Translations under genes and position numbers: made by a program
Assembly: GCF_019977355.1 (NCBI RefSeq)
Contig: NZ_AP024655.1
Coordinates: 2,108,001 to 2,172,000 of the forward strand
Source: Arthrobacter sp. NicSoilB8
GTDB lineage: Bacteria > Actinomycetota > Actinomycetes > Actinomycetales > Micrococcaceae
Length of the DNA: 64,000 nucleotides
Direction of reading: 5' to 3'
Shown: piece by piece, positions 7,860-16,068 of the stretch
Numbering within the stretch: the stretch's first letter is position 1
Layout of the letters: each line of letters begins with the position of its first letter
The notes under the pieces: model-generated
Seen by the model: the letters and a program-made list of their open reading frames with translations, nothing else
What the model was told of the DNA's origin: nothing
Databases searched by the model: none

Positions 7860-8830
7860 GCGGCATCCTCGAAGGTCTCGGCATCGACTTCGGCGGCAGA
7901 TGCCGGTGCATAGCGCGCGCCAGAGATGGTGGTCGTGCCAATCAGCTCGCCGGCCCGCGCCAGCAGCGCGCCGTCGACAGAGATGCCGACCGCCGCCATG
8001 TTCTCGCGCAGGTGCGCGACGCTCGTTGTTCCCGGGATCGGCAGAACGTGATCGCCGCGGGAGAGCAGCCAGGCCAGTGCGAGCTGTGCTGGCGTGCAAC
8101 CGGCCTCCGCGGCCAGCTCTCGCCAGGAGTCCAGCAGTGCCGCATTCGCACCCCAGTGCTCGGGCTGGAAGCGCGGCATGCTGCGGCGGATGTCGTTCGG
8201 GGCCATCTCGCCCGGGTCCTTGATGGCATCGGCCAGGAAGCCCCGTGCGACCGGCGAAAACGCAACCAGAGTCACGCCGTCCTCGCGAGTGGCGTCGAGC
8301 ATGCCAAGCTCGGCATTGCGACTCCACAGCGAGTACTCGTTCTGCACGGCCGCGATAGGGGTGATTGCCTGCGCCTCGCGCAGCCGCGCCACCGACACCT
8401 CGGACAGGCCGATTGCGCCGATCTTGCCCGCGGCGACCATCTCGGCCAGCGCGCCGACGCTGTCGCCGATCGGCACCTTCTTGTCCCAACGGTGCAGGTA
8501 GTACAGGTCGATGTAGTCGACACCGAGCCGGCTCAGCGAAGCATCGACCTGTGCGCGCAGCGTATCGGGGCGTCCATCGATGACTTTCACGCCGTCGACG
8601 GACGCCATCCCGCATTTGCTCGCCAGGAACACCTCGTCGCGGCGCCCCGCGATCGCGGCACCGACAAGTTCCTCGTTGCGGCCGCCGCCGTAAAGCGTCG
8701 CCGTGTCGAGCATCCCGATGCCTTCATCAAGAGCCGCGCGCAGCATCGCCAGCCCCTCGTCACGCGCCAGGGGGACGCCGTACGCGTGGCTCAGCGACAT
8801 GCAGCCGAGCCCGGTGGAGGGCAGCCTCAC
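7856..8830 (-). CDS. Aldo/keto reductase in the protocatechuate operon
   Basis: A 324-residue (alpha/beta)8 NADPH-dependent oxidoreductase of the AKR13/AKR11-like type. The catalytic tetrad is visible: Asp in GMLDTATLYGGG (with the Tyr), Lys in LASKCGM and His in YYLHRWDKK. NADP-binding loops IPGTTSVAHLREN appear near residue 270. The GTG start overlaps the stop of the dehydrogenase gene upstream (GTGA), and its own stop overlaps the next start, so all three are co-translated. It may reduce an aldehyde or keto intermediate of ring cleavage, or process a methoxylated or aldehyde substrate feeding into protocatechuate; the sequence does not decide. Confidence 0.85.
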   Translation of the reverse strand: MRLPSTGLGCMSLSHAYGVPLARDEGLAMLRAALDEGIGMLDTATLYGGGRNEELVGAAIAGRRDEVFLASKCGMASVDGVKVIDGRPDTLRAQVDASLSRLGVDYIDLYYLHRWDKKVPIGDSVGALAEMVAAGKIGAIGLSEVSVARLREAQAITPIAAVQNEYSLWSRNAELGMLDATREDGVTLVAFSPVARGFLADAIKDPGEMAPNDIRRSMPRFQPEHWGANAALLDSWRELAAEAGCTPAQLALAWLLSRGDHVLPIPGTTSVAHLRENMAAVGISVDGALLARAGELIGTTTISGARYAPASAAEVDAETFEDAA

Positions 8831-9780
8831 GTCAGCTGCTTCTCAAGCGAGCCGAGCACGCGGTAGCAGTCGATCACCTGGCGAAGCGACGAGTTCGGCT
8901 CGCGTCCCTCGCGGATAGCCGAGATGAACTCACGATCCTGCAGCTCGATACCGTTCATGCTGACAGCGACGTGCGACACGTCGATCGACTCCTCACGGCC
9001 GTTGTAGAGGTCGTCGTAGCGCGCGATGTAGGTCTCGGTGTCGCCGATGTAGCGGAAGAACGTGCCGAACGGCCCGTTGTTGTTGAACGACAGTGACAGC
9101 GTGCAGATCGCGCCCGACTCGCTCTTGAGCTGGATCGACATGTCCATCGCGATGCCGAGTTCGGGGTGGACCGGGCCCTGGATCGCGTTCGCCTGCACGA
9201 TCCTGCCCGCCTGGTAGGCGAACAAGTCGACGGTGTGCGCGGCGTGGTGCCACAGCAGGTGGTCGGTCCAGGACCGGGCCTCGCCCTTCGCGTTCGTGTT
9301 GGTGCGGCGGAAGAAGTACGTCTGCACGTCCATTTGCTGCACGTGGAACTCGCCCGAGGCGATCCGGTTGTGCACCAACTGGTGCGAGGGGTTGAAGCGG
9401 CGGGTGTGGCCGACCATTGCGACGCGATCGGATGACTCAGCTGCCTCGAGCGCTGCCTCCGCGTCCGCGAGCGAGTCGGCCAGCGGAATCTCGACCTGCA
9501 CGTGCTTGCCGGCGGCGAGCACCGCCTGGGTCTGAGACGCGTGGAGTCCCGTGGGCGTCGCAAGGATCACCGCATCGACGTCGTCGCGCTCGAGCACGGC
9601 GTCCAAGCCGACAACGGCGTTCGCGACGCCGTATTTCTCGGCGACCGCCTGGGTCGGTTCGAGCCGCGTGCCGCTGACGACGGTCACCTCGGCATCGGGG
9701 ATGTTCATCAGGCCGTCGAGATGTTTCATGCCGAAGGCGCCTGCGGCGCCGACGACGGCCACACGGATCTTCTCAGTCAT
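8827..9780 (-). CDS. pcmB: 4-carboxy-2-hydroxymuconate-6-semialdehyde dehydrogenase (Gfo/Idh/MocA fold)
   Basis: A 317-residue NAD(P)-dependent oxidoreductase. The N-terminal Rossmann motif VAVVGAAGAFGMKHLDGL and the segment DAVILATPTGLHASQTQAVL are typical of Gfo/Idh/MocA enzymes. In protocatechuate 4,5-cleavage this family (LigC) oxidises the cyclised hemiacetal of the ring-fission product to 2-pyrone-4,6-dicarboxylate. The start ATG at 9780 has AAAGGAG eight bases upstream; the open frame extends further but without a better start. It follows the dioxygenase gene by 25 bases. The assignment rests on the fold plus the operon; other members of this family act on sugars. Confidence 0.85.
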   Translation of the reverse strand: MTEKIRVAVVGAAGAFGMKHLDGLMNIPDAEVTVVSGTRLEPTQAVAEKYGVANAVVGLDAVLERDDVDAVILATPTGLHASQTQAVLAAGKHVQVEIPLADSLADAEAALEAAESSDRVAMVGHTRRFNPSHQLVHNRIASGEFHVQQMDVQTYFFRRTNTNAKGEARSWTDHLLWHHAAHTVDLFAYQAGRIVQANAIQGPVHPELGIAMDMSIQLKSESGAICTLSLSFNNNGPFGTFFRYIGDTETYIARYDDLYNGREESIDVSHVAVSMNGIELQDREFISAIREGREPNSSLRQVIDCYRVLGSLEKQLT

Positions 9781-9805
9781 GGGGGCTCCTTTGTCGCGGA
9801 TGCGG

Positions 9806-11107
9806 TCAGTCGGTCGGGTTCGTGAGAACAAGGTGGCCGACGGCGGTGTTCGACGCGGGCACGTGGTAAAAGCGGTGGTTCACTTCGGGGCTCTCGCCTC
9901 CGAACTGATCATCCATCGCGCCGCGCGCGATGAGCCAGTCGACGAGCTCGATGCCCTCGGACCCGGCCTCGTCGACGTACTCCATGTGCTGCCACTCGGT
10001 CAGGCCCACGGGGTCGGCGATGAGGTGGTCCAGGAACGCGTTGTCCCACTCCTCGTTAATGAGGCCGGCACGCGGGCCCTGCAGCTGGTGGCTCATGCCG
10101 CCGGTTCCCCAAATTTGGACGTTGAGCGGCTCACCGTCCCACTTGTCGAGCGCACGGCGGAGCGCACGCCCGAGTTCGTAGCAGCGACGTCCGGACGGCA
10201 CAGGGTACTGCACCACGTTTACGGCGAGGGGGATGACCTTGACGGGCCACTCCTCGACATCGCCATACACGAGCGACAGCGGCACCGTGAGGCCGTGGTC
10301 GACGACCATCTCGTTGACGAGCGTGAGGTCGAAGTCGTCCTGGATCACGGACTGGGCGATGTGTGCGGCCAGCTCGGGATAGCCTTTGACGTCGGGCACC
10401 GGGCGAGGGCCGTAGCCCTCGTCCGCGACCGGGTACTCCGCGCCGGTGCCGAGCACGAAGGTCGGGATGATCGATGAGTCGAAGGCCGTGGCGTGGTCGT
10501 TGTACACCAGGATGACGACGTCGGGCAGGTTCTCCCTGGCCCACTTTCGCGTCCACTCATACCCGGAGAACACCTTCTTCCAGTACGGCTCCTCGGTCTT
10601 GCCGAGGTCCATCGCCGCGCCGATCGCCGGCACATGCGAGGTGAAAAGTGCCGAGGTGTACTTCGCCGGAGCATCCTGCCGCATCGTCTCGGCCTTCTCG
10701 CCGGGCACCGGAGGCGTCCATCCGTCGAGATCCTTGAGGCGGTTTCCCTCCGGGCGGCGCCCGCCGCCGAGCATCATGTCGCGGTAGGCGGCCTCAGACA
10801 TGCCGGTCATCGAGCCGGCCATCTGCTGGAAGCTCAGGCCGTGAGTGGCGCCGATCTTGCTCAGGAAGTAGATGTTGCCGCCCTCGGCCATCATGGCGTT
10901 GAGGTCCATGTCCAGCACGGCCTGGCGCTGCTTCGGCGAAAGGGGCCACTCGTCGAGGTAGGCCCCGCGGTCGGCGAGGTAGCGCTCGCGGTTCTCGGGC
11001 TTCATGAGCGACATCGAGAACTGGTTGAGGTGGTATCCCTTGCGGGCCTGCTCGGCGTCGAAGATGATCGTGCCGGGAACGTCCTTGTACGGCTTGTCGA
11101 GTGTCAT
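9806..11107 (-). CDS. pcmA: Protocatechuate 4,5-dioxygenase, alpha and beta parts fused
   Basis: A 433-residue class III extradiol dioxygenase. Residues ~1-125 resemble LigA (LigAB alpha subunit: NQFSMSLMKPENRERYLAD, SPKQRQAVLDMD), and residues ~140-420 resemble the LigB catalytic subunit. Iron-binding and catalytic candidates are visible in TSHVPAIGAA (His), VYNDHATAFD (His) and VNEMVVDHGLTVPL (Glu, His). It would open protocatechuate between C4 and C5 to 4-carboxy-2-hydroxymuconate semialdehyde. A single fused chain is typical of gallate dioxygenases and of actinobacterial PcmA. Gallate dioxygenase is the main alternative, but the neighbouring CHMS dehydrogenase and PDC hydrolase favour protocatechuate. 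ATG at 11107 follows the previous stop by one base. Confidence 0.9.
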   Translation of the reverse strand: MTLDKPYKDVPGTIIFDAEQARKGYHLNQFSMSLMKPENRERYLADRGAYLDEWPLSPKQRQAVLDMDLNAMMAEGGNIYFLSKIGATHGLSFQQMAGSMTGMSEAAYRDMMLGGGRRPEGNRLKDLDGWTPPVPGEKAETMRQDAPAKYTSALFTSHVPAIGAAMDLGKTEEPYWKKVFSGYEWTRKWARENLPDVVILVYNDHATAFDSSIIPTFVLGTGAEYPVADEGYGPRPVPDVKGYPELAAHIAQSVIQDDFDLTLVNEMVVDHGLTVPLSLVYGDVEEWPVKVIPLAVNVVQYPVPSGRRCYELGRALRRALDKWDGEPLNVQIWGTGGMSHQLQGPRAGLINEEWDNAFLDHLIADPVGLTEWQHMEYVDEAGSEGIELVDWLIARGAMDDQFGGESPEVNHRFYHVPASNTAVGHLVLTNPTD

Positions 11108-11108
11108 G

Positions 11109-12047
11109 TCATACTCCTTCGGGCCAGTAGAGGCGGCGAGGATTGTCGACAAGCAGCTGCTGCTGCAGTTCCGACGTCGCCGCGATCTGCGGAATGTAGT
11201 CGACCAGAAGCCCGTCGTCGGGCATGTGGTCCTTGAGGTTGGGGTGCGGCCAGTCGGTTCCCCAGAGGACGCGGTCGGGGAACTCCTCGACCACGCGGCG
11301 GGCGAAGGGCACGACGTCCCGGTAGGCGTGCTGTTCGCCGTGGAGAGCGCGCGGTCCGGTGACGGACAGACGCTCGGGGCAGGAGACCTTGGTCCACACG
11401 TTGGTGTTCTCACGCATGAACCGCAGGAACAGTCCGAACTCGGGACCGTCCGGGTCCTTGGTCACGTCGGGCCGTCCCATGTGATCGACGACCACGTCGG
11501 TCGGGATCGACGAGAAGAAGTCGTACAGCTCGGGCAGGTCCTCGGCCTCGAAGTAGATCACAACGTGCCATCCGAGTGGCGCGATCTTGGCCACGATCTC
11601 CTCGAGCGAGTCGGTGGGCACGCGGTCGACCAGGCGTTTGACGAAATTGAACCGGACGCCCCGTACCCCGGCCTTATGCAGCTCGGCGAGTTGCTCGTTG
11701 GTCACGTCACGGCGGACGGTCGCAACTCCGCGGGCGCGACCTGCGCTGCGCTGCAACGCGTCGACCAGGGCTCGGTTGTCGGAACCGTGGCATGTCGCCT
11801 GCACGATGACATTGCGGTCGAAGCCCAGATGGTCTCGCAAGGCGAACAGCTGGTCCGCCGAGGCGTCGCACGGGGTGTACTTGCGCTGAGGTGCGTAGGG
11901 GAACTGCCCGCCCGGCCCGAATACGTGGCAGTGGGCGTCTACAGAGCCCTCGGGCAGCCGGAACGTCGGTGCGCTCGGCCCGTCGTACCAGTCGAGCCAG
12001 CCCTCCGACTTCTCGAAATCGCCGGTGGTGTCGCCGTGTGTCATCAT
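11109..12047 (-). CDS. pcmC: 2-pyrone-4,6-dicarboxylate hydrolase (LigI-like amidohydrolase)
   Basis: A 312-residue amidohydrolase-superfamily protein. The HxH motif VDAHCHVFGPGGQFPYAPQ near residue 37 and the terminal WGTDWPHPNLKDHMPDDG (Asp near residue 265) are diagnostic of LigI-type lactonases, which open 2-pyrone-4,6-dicarboxylate to 4-oxalomesaconate without a metal. The central IYFEAEDLPELYDFF and VVDHMGRPDVTKD also match. The start overlaps the stop of the aldolase gene (ATGA at 12044-12047), and the dioxygenase gene begins one base after its stop. Confidence 0.9.
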   Translation of the reverse strand: MMTHGDTTGDFEKSEGWLDWYDGPSAPTFRLPEGSVDAHCHVFGPGGQFPYAPQRKYTPCDASADQLFALRDHLGFDRNVIVQATCHGSDNRALVDALQRSAGRARGVATVRRDVTNEQLAELHKAGVRGVRFNFVKRLVDRVPTDSLEEIVAKIAPLGWHVVIYFEAEDLPELYDFFSSIPTDVVVDHMGRPDVTKDPDGPEFGLFLRFMRENTNVWTKVSCPERLSVTGPRALHGEQHAYRDVVPFARRVVEEFPDRVLWGTDWPHPNLKDHMPDDGLLVDYIPQIAATSELQQQLLVDNPRRLYWPEGV

Positions 12048-12739
12048 CAGTTCTCCACGTATTCCAGGCCGGCCTTGGCGAGAGGCTCGCGCATGCCGTA
12101 CACATCCAGTCCCAGGACGCCCTCACGGAACTTTACGCGTTTGGCTTCCTCGTTATCCTCGCGCTTCTGGCTGGCGTCTGCCACCGCTCCGACCAGTTCG
12201 CGCGGGACAACCACCACGCCGTCGACGTCGGCCACGACCACATCGCCCGGGTTCACCACGGCGTTCGCGACCACCACGGGGATGTTCACCGATCCGAGGG
12301 TGGCTTTGACCGTGCCCTTGGCGTTGACAGCGCGGGAGAACACCGGGAAATCCATCTTCTCCAGATCGGCGACGTCGCGGACACCGCCGTCGATCACCAG
12401 GCCCTTGCAGCCGCGGGCGGTCAGCGAGGTGGCGAGCAGCTCGCCGAAGAAGCCGTCCTCGCTTTCGGTGGTGCATCCGGCGACGATCACATCGCCCTCC
12501 TGCACCTGCTCGGCCGCGACGTGGAACATCCAGTTGTCACCGGGCTGCAGCAGCACGGTCACTGCCGGACCACAGAGCTTGGCGCCGGTGTAGGCCGGCC
12601 TAATGTAGGGGCGCAGGAGCCCGACTCGCCCCATCGCCTCGTGGATGGTGGCGACGCCGAACCGCGAAAGCCGTTCGACGTCCGTGGGATCCGGACGTTC
12701 GATGTTGGTGCGGACGATGCCGAGGTTGTTCAGTCGCAT
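12047..12739 (-). CDS. pcmE: 4-carboxy-4-hydroxy-2-oxoadipate / HMG aldolase (RraA-like)
   Basis: A 230-residue class II pyruvate aldolase of the RraA/LigK fold. Key segments are GPAVTVLLQPGDNWMFHVAA, FFGELLATSL (the GxLLA pyruvate/metal loop) and LVIDGGVRDVADL (GxxRD, with the Arg and Asp that bind substrate and metal). It would cleave 4-carboxy-4-hydroxy-2-oxoadipate to pyruvate and oxaloacetate, the last step of the pathway. The gene lies 12 bases after the hydratase gene and overlaps the hydrolase gene. RraA regulators are shorter and lack the pathway context. Confidence 0.88.
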   Translation of the reverse strand: MRLNNLGIVRTNIERPDPTDVERLSRFGVATIHEAMGRVGLLRPYIRPAYTGAKLCGPAVTVLLQPGDNWMFHVAAEQVQEGDVIVAGCTTESEDGFFGELLATSLTARGCKGLVIDGGVRDVADLEKMDFPVFSRAVNAKGTVKATLGSVNIPVVVANAVVNPGDVVVADVDGVVVVPRELVGAVADASQKREDNEEAKRVKFREGVLGLDVYGMREPLAKAGLEYVEN

Positions 12740-12751
12740 TTGATGGTCCTC

Positions 12752-13780
12752 TCAGAGTCCGCGCGCAGTGAGGGCGCGGTCAAGCCGTGGGTAGACACGG
12801 CGGGCGTTAGCTTCGAACACCTGCGCGCGCTGCGCGTCGTTCAGGTGCGTGGTGGCGTCGACGTACCGCTTGGTGTCGTCGAAGTAGTGTCCGCTGCGCG
12901 GGTCGATGTCGCGCACGGCGCCGATCATCTCGCTCGCGAAGAGGATGTTCTCGGTCGGGACGACCTTGGTGAGAAGGTCGATGCCCGGCTGGTGGTACAC
13001 GCAGGTGTCGAAGAACACGTTGTTCAGCATGTGCTCCTCGAGTGCAGGCTTACCCAGCGCCATTGCGAGTCCGCGGAAGCGGCCCCAGTGGTAGGGAACG
13101 GCGCCGCCGCCGTGGGGAATTACGAGCTTAAGCTCGGGGAAGTCGCGGAACAGGTCGCCCTGGAGCAGTTGCATGAACGCGGTGGTGTCGGCGTTGAGGT
13201 AGTGCGCTCCGGTCGTGTGGAAGGCCGGGTTGCACGACGTACTGACGTGCACCATGGCCGGGATCTCGTACTCGACGAGTTTCTCGTATATCGGGTACCA
13301 CGAGCGATCGGTCAGCGGCGGGGACGTCCAGTTGCCGCCGGACGGGTCGGGGTTGAGGTTCACGGTGACGGCGCCGAGGTCCTCGACGGCGCGAGTAAGC
13401 TCGGCAACGCTCGTCGCGGGATCAGCACCGGGGGACTGGGGGAGCATCGCCCCCATGAGGAAGCGTTCGGGGTAGAGGCCGCTGACGCGGGCGCACAGGT
13501 CGTTGCAGATCCGGGCCCAGGTCTCGCTCACGGCGAGGTCTCCGATGTGGTGCGCCATGAACGAGGCACGAGGGCTGAATACGGTGACGTCGCTGCCGCG
13601 CTCGTTCATGAGCTTGAGCTGGTTGGCCTCGATGGTCTCACGGATGTCGTCATCGCTGATGCGCAGGGTCGAGGGGTCAGGAGCGTCCCCGCGTCCTTCA
13701 GTAAAAGCGATCTGCACGTCACGCCAGGCTCCGAGCTGTGCTGGAGCTGTGGTGTAGTGGCCGTGGATGTCGATAATCAC
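12752..13780 (-). CDS. pcmD: 4-oxalomesaconate hydratase (LigJ-like amidohydrolase)
   Basis: A 342-residue zinc-dependent amidohydrolase-superfamily hydratase that adds water to 4-oxalomesaconate. Metal ligands can be placed in IIDIHGHYTTAP (HxH at the N-terminus), AMVHVSTSCNPAFH (His) and ENILFASEMIGAVRD (Glu). The open frame extends to 13828, but I chose GTG 13780 because LigJ proteins begin directly with the IDIHGHYT strand and AAGGACG precedes it. It is the first gene of the operon; the start lies 146 bases from the divergent LysR gene, so this gap should contain the operon promoter. Confidence 0.88.
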   Translation of the reverse strand: MIIDIHGHYTTAPAQLGAWRDVQIAFTEGRGDAPDPSTLRISDDDIRETIEANQLKLMNERGSDVTVFSPRASFMAHHIGDLAVSETWARICNDLCARVSGLYPERFLMGAMLPQSPGADPATSVAELTRAVEDLGAVTVNLNPDPSGGNWTSPPLTDRSWYPIYEKLVEYEIPAMVHVSTSCNPAFHTTGAHYLNADTTAFMQLLQGDLFRDFPELKLVIPHGGGAVPYHWGRFRGLAMALGKPALEEHMLNNVFFDTCVYHQPGIDLLTKVVPTENILFASEMIGAVRDIDPRSGHYFDDTKRYVDATTHLNDAQRAQVFEANARRVYPRLDRALTARGL

Positions 13781-13907
13781 GCGTGTCGTCCTTGTCACTG
13801 AGTGTAAGCGGTGCGAGAGGAGCTGCATGTCGTTGAACCAGTGCTGCCCAAAACTGACTTTAGGGGATGTGTGTCACTGTGATCCAATAGATATGCAAAG
13901 CCAGAGC

Positions 13908-13924
13908 CATAGATAGGATCTATG
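13908..13924. promoter_or_regulatory. Perfect palindrome directly before the LysR gene
   Basis: CATAGATaggATCTATG ends two bases before the LysR start codon. A related half-site, ATAGATATG, lies at 13888-13896. The pair sits in the divergent gap between the protocatechuate operon and its regulator. A symmetric site over the regulator's own start is what an autorepressing LysR protein would bind, although the usual T-N11-A form is only loosely met. Confidence 0.5.
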
Positions 13925-13926
13925 AG

Positions 13927-14832
13927 ATGACGTTCACCGACCTGAACCTGATCCGGACATTCGTCACGCTGTACGAGCTGCGCAGCGTCACGGGCGCCGC
14001 CGGCCGGCTGCACGTGACACAGCCCACGGTCAGCTACTCCCTGAAGCGGCTCAGGGAACGGTTCGGCGACGAGCTGTTCCGTCGCGAGGGGAACGACATG
14101 GTGCCGACGGCGAAGGCTACGCAGCTGTTCGGCCCCCTACACAACGCCCTGGCACAGATAGACGCGACCGTCATCGGGTCGGAAGTGTTCGAGCCGACCG
14201 GATTCAGCGGCGAACTCGTCCTCGGACTCACCTCGATCGGCGAGCAGACCTTCCTCCCGCCGATCATGACCGCCCTCGGGCGCGTCGGCGCCGATCCGCG
14301 GATTCAGGTGGAACGGCTTGATTCGGACGAGGTCGAGGGCGGTCTGATCCGCGGAACCGTCGATCTGGCACTGACGGTGTCGCGGATCACCACACCGCGG
14401 CTGTGGCGGACGCACGTGCGCTCGGTCGAGTACGTGGCGCTGTCGTCCGGGGCGCATCCGCTGCCGGCGACGGGGCCTGACATGTTCGCGGGGAGGCGCT
14501 TTGTGCGGGTCTCCGCCCGCGGGGGACACGTGTATCCCGTCCAGGCGCTGACAGAGCACGACCTGATGTCCCAGGTCGTGCTGACCATGGAGGAATACGG
14601 CACCGTGCCTGCCGTGCTTGAGGCGACGGATCTGGTCGTGCTGCTGCCTCGGCATGTAGCGGGGGTGTTCTGCGGCTGGTTCCCCCGCCTTCGCATCGCC
14701 GAGCTGCCCTGGCCCGGGCAGAGCACACCGGTGGAGTTGTATACGCGGCGCGAGGCCAGCCTCTCGCAGGCGCAGCGATGGTTCCGCTCGCTGGTGCTTG
14801 ATGCGGTTGCGGCGGATGAATACAGGTCGTAG
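13927..14832 (+). CDS. LysR-type transcriptional regulator of the protocatechuate operon
   Basis: A 301-residue LysR protein. The winged HTH fills residues ~1-65 (FTDLNLIRTFVTLYELRSVT, then VTQPTVSYSLKRLRERFGDE), followed by a linker helix and a two-lobe effector domain (residues ~95-295). It is transcribed divergently from the catabolic operon with a 146-base gap, the classic arrangement for an activator responding to a pathway intermediate. Effector identity is not visible; protocatechuate or a ring-cleavage product is likely from position. No clear Shine-Dalgarno precedes the ATG. Confidence 0.88.
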   Translation: MTFTDLNLIRTFVTLYELRSVTGAAGRLHVTQPTVSYSLKRLRERFGDELFRREGNDMVPTAKATQLFGPLHNALAQIDATVIGSEVFEPTGFSGELVLGLTSIGEQTFLPPIMTALGRVGADPRIQVERLDSDEVEGGLIRGTVDLALTVSRITTPRLWRTHVRSVEYVALSSGAHPLPATGPDMFAGRRFVRVSARGGHVYPVQALTEHDLMSQVVLTMEEYGTVPAVLEATDLVVLLPRHVAGVFCGWFPRLRIAELPWPGQSTPVELYTRREASLSQAQRWFRSLVLDAVAADEYRS

Positions 14833-14960
14833 TCGCTACCGTCTGCGGGCGTCTCAAGATCGGACGGGCCCCTCATGCTGCATCGGTTCGGCTGAAGAGG
14901 TCGGTGGGGACGGTGCGGCGCGGCGCCGCCAGTCGACCTGGAGATTGAGAGGTTCTTGCC

Positions 14961-15026
14961 ATGAAGGCAGTTGTTATCCACGGCACTGGCAGCATGGTGT
15001 GGGAGGAGGATGCCACTCGCTCTTGA
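14961..15026 (+). pseudogene. N-terminal stub of a zinc-type alcohol dehydrogenase
   Basis: A 21-residue frame, MKAVVIHGTGSMVWEEDATR then S and stop, has the canonical first strand of MDR alcohol dehydrogenases (MKAVVIHGxGxMxWE) and a GAGAGG-like upstream site. The rest of the gene is gone, apparently replaced by unrelated sequence. Confidence 0.45.
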
Positions 15027-15112
15027 GGATCGGTTGGATCTGAGGCCAACTCATCGACGCCTCACAGGCAGAGTAAGTCAGGGCTCCCATCGTCGGCGGG
15101 CTCAAGCGGAGG

Positions 15113-15763
15113 CTAGCGTTTCGTCCTGTTCCAGCTGGCCTTACCCGGAGCGAACGGGCTGCGCACGTGGATCGACCACGACGAGTGCGGGTGGATCGTC
15201 AGAATCGCGTGCTCCCACCAGGCGCGGGCTTCGTCTGAGAGCTCCGGTAGCACCGCATCCTTGTCGGCGTCGTCTTCGGGGCGGGGACGCAGCGCCTTCC
15301 AGACCAGCTGCACCTCGGGCGCCCCGGTCGGGATCCCGTCGACGTCGATCACGGCACGATCCCACGGCAGCTGCAGTCGGGGGTCTCGGCGGTAGACCCA
15401 GAAGCGATCCGTGCCGTCCTCGACGTCGATCTGCAGTACCCATGCGCCCGTCGCGTCGTCGTGGATACGGACCGGCTGCAGATCGGCATCCATATCAGCC
15501 TTTGCCCAGGGGATCACACCGTCGCCTGACGGAACCCAAGCGCTAAACGGCGCCGGAATGTCGTGCACCAGCCGGGGCAGGTCGGCAGCCGTCGTGCTGA
15601 CATCGGTATTGTGGTGCTCGCGAGTGCTCGTGCCGAGCCAGTGGTCGAGTGCCACCCCGCCGGAGAGCCACCAGCGCGCCGATGACAGACCGAGCAGCTC
15701 GGCAGCGGCGCGCGGGGTCAGCGGATCCCAGCGGGTCGCGAGGGTGGGTGCGGATGAGGCCAT
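15113..15763 (-). CDS. Nucleotidyltransferase-like protein, aminoglycoside-2''-adenylyltransferase type
   Basis: A 216-residue protein with RWWLSGGVALDHWLGTSTRE then HHNTDVSTT near residues 30-55, the GG-x(9-13)-D pattern of polymerase-beta-type nucleotidyltransferases, followed by LQIDVEDGTDRFWVYRRDPR (an acidic strand) and a helix with the EVQLVWKALRPR segment common in aminoglycoside-2''-adenylyltransferase-like proteins. One position usually filled by a second Asp (DxD/RxTxDVD) reads NTDVS, so full activity is uncertain. These domain proteins are widespread in actinobacteria and mostly have no tested resistance function. It is flanked by debris and IS110. Confidence 0.6.
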   Translation of the reverse strand: MASSAPTLATRWDPLTPRAAAELLGLSSARWWLSGGVALDHWLGTSTREHHNTDVSTTAADLPRLVHDIPAPFSAWVPSGDGVIPWAKADMDADLQPVRIHDDATGAWVLQIDVEDGTDRFWVYRRDPRLQLPWDRAVIDVDGIPTGAPEVQLVWKALRPRPEDDADKDAVLPELSDEARAWWEHAILTIHPHSSWSIHVRSPFAPGKASWNRTKR

Positions 15764-15902
15764 GAATCAAGGCTACCCGCCGACAGCGGGGGTTTGTCGA
15801 GGTGGTAATGGGATCGAGACCGCAGGAGTGCGCATGACGCCGACGACCGCGGGGAGTGCCGGGTGAATGTGAGTGATCAGAGCAGATCAAGGGAGTCTGC
15901 TG

Positions 15903-15959
15903 ATGACATTCTTCGAGAACACCCCGTGGGCGGTTTGGGCGTACATCGGAGGTCCCTAA
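15903..15959 (+). other. Eighteen-residue open frame with ribosome-binding site
   Basis: MTFFENTPWAVWAYIGGP, preceded by GGGAG at a good distance. It may be the surviving start of a truncated membrane protein, or a chance frame. Apart from this, 15764-16041 shows nothing recognisable. Confidence 0.25.
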
Positions 15960-16068
15960 TCCAATGACGGCCTGCACTAACTGGCATGCGGCGATTTACT
16001 GCTTGCAGTGATCGAACTCTCCCATCTCTCCCATCTTCGGGGTGTGTACATTGATGCTCCTATACACG

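Noticed and set aside
9806..11107. Gallate dioxygenase as first choice for the fused enzyme
   Set aside because: Fusion fits gallate dioxygenase, but gallate cleavage needs no CHMS dehydrogenase or PDC hydrolase, and both are encoded here. Kept only as an alternative.
11108..11413. N-terminal extension of the dioxygenase frame
   Set aside because: The extra codons overlap pcmC out of frame and encode Ser/Arg/Pro-rich nonsense; the ATG at 11107 matches the start of the LigA-like domain.
11004..12593. Long plus-strand frame opposite pcmA-pcmE
   Set aside because: No domain, no ribosome-binding site; fully explained by the overlapping minus-strand genes.
11891..13801. A 636-codon plus-strand open frame opposite the protocatechuate genes
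   Set aside because: It is a GC-driven shadow of pcmC, pcmE and pcmD, whose minus-strand products have clear family motifs; the plus-strand product has none.
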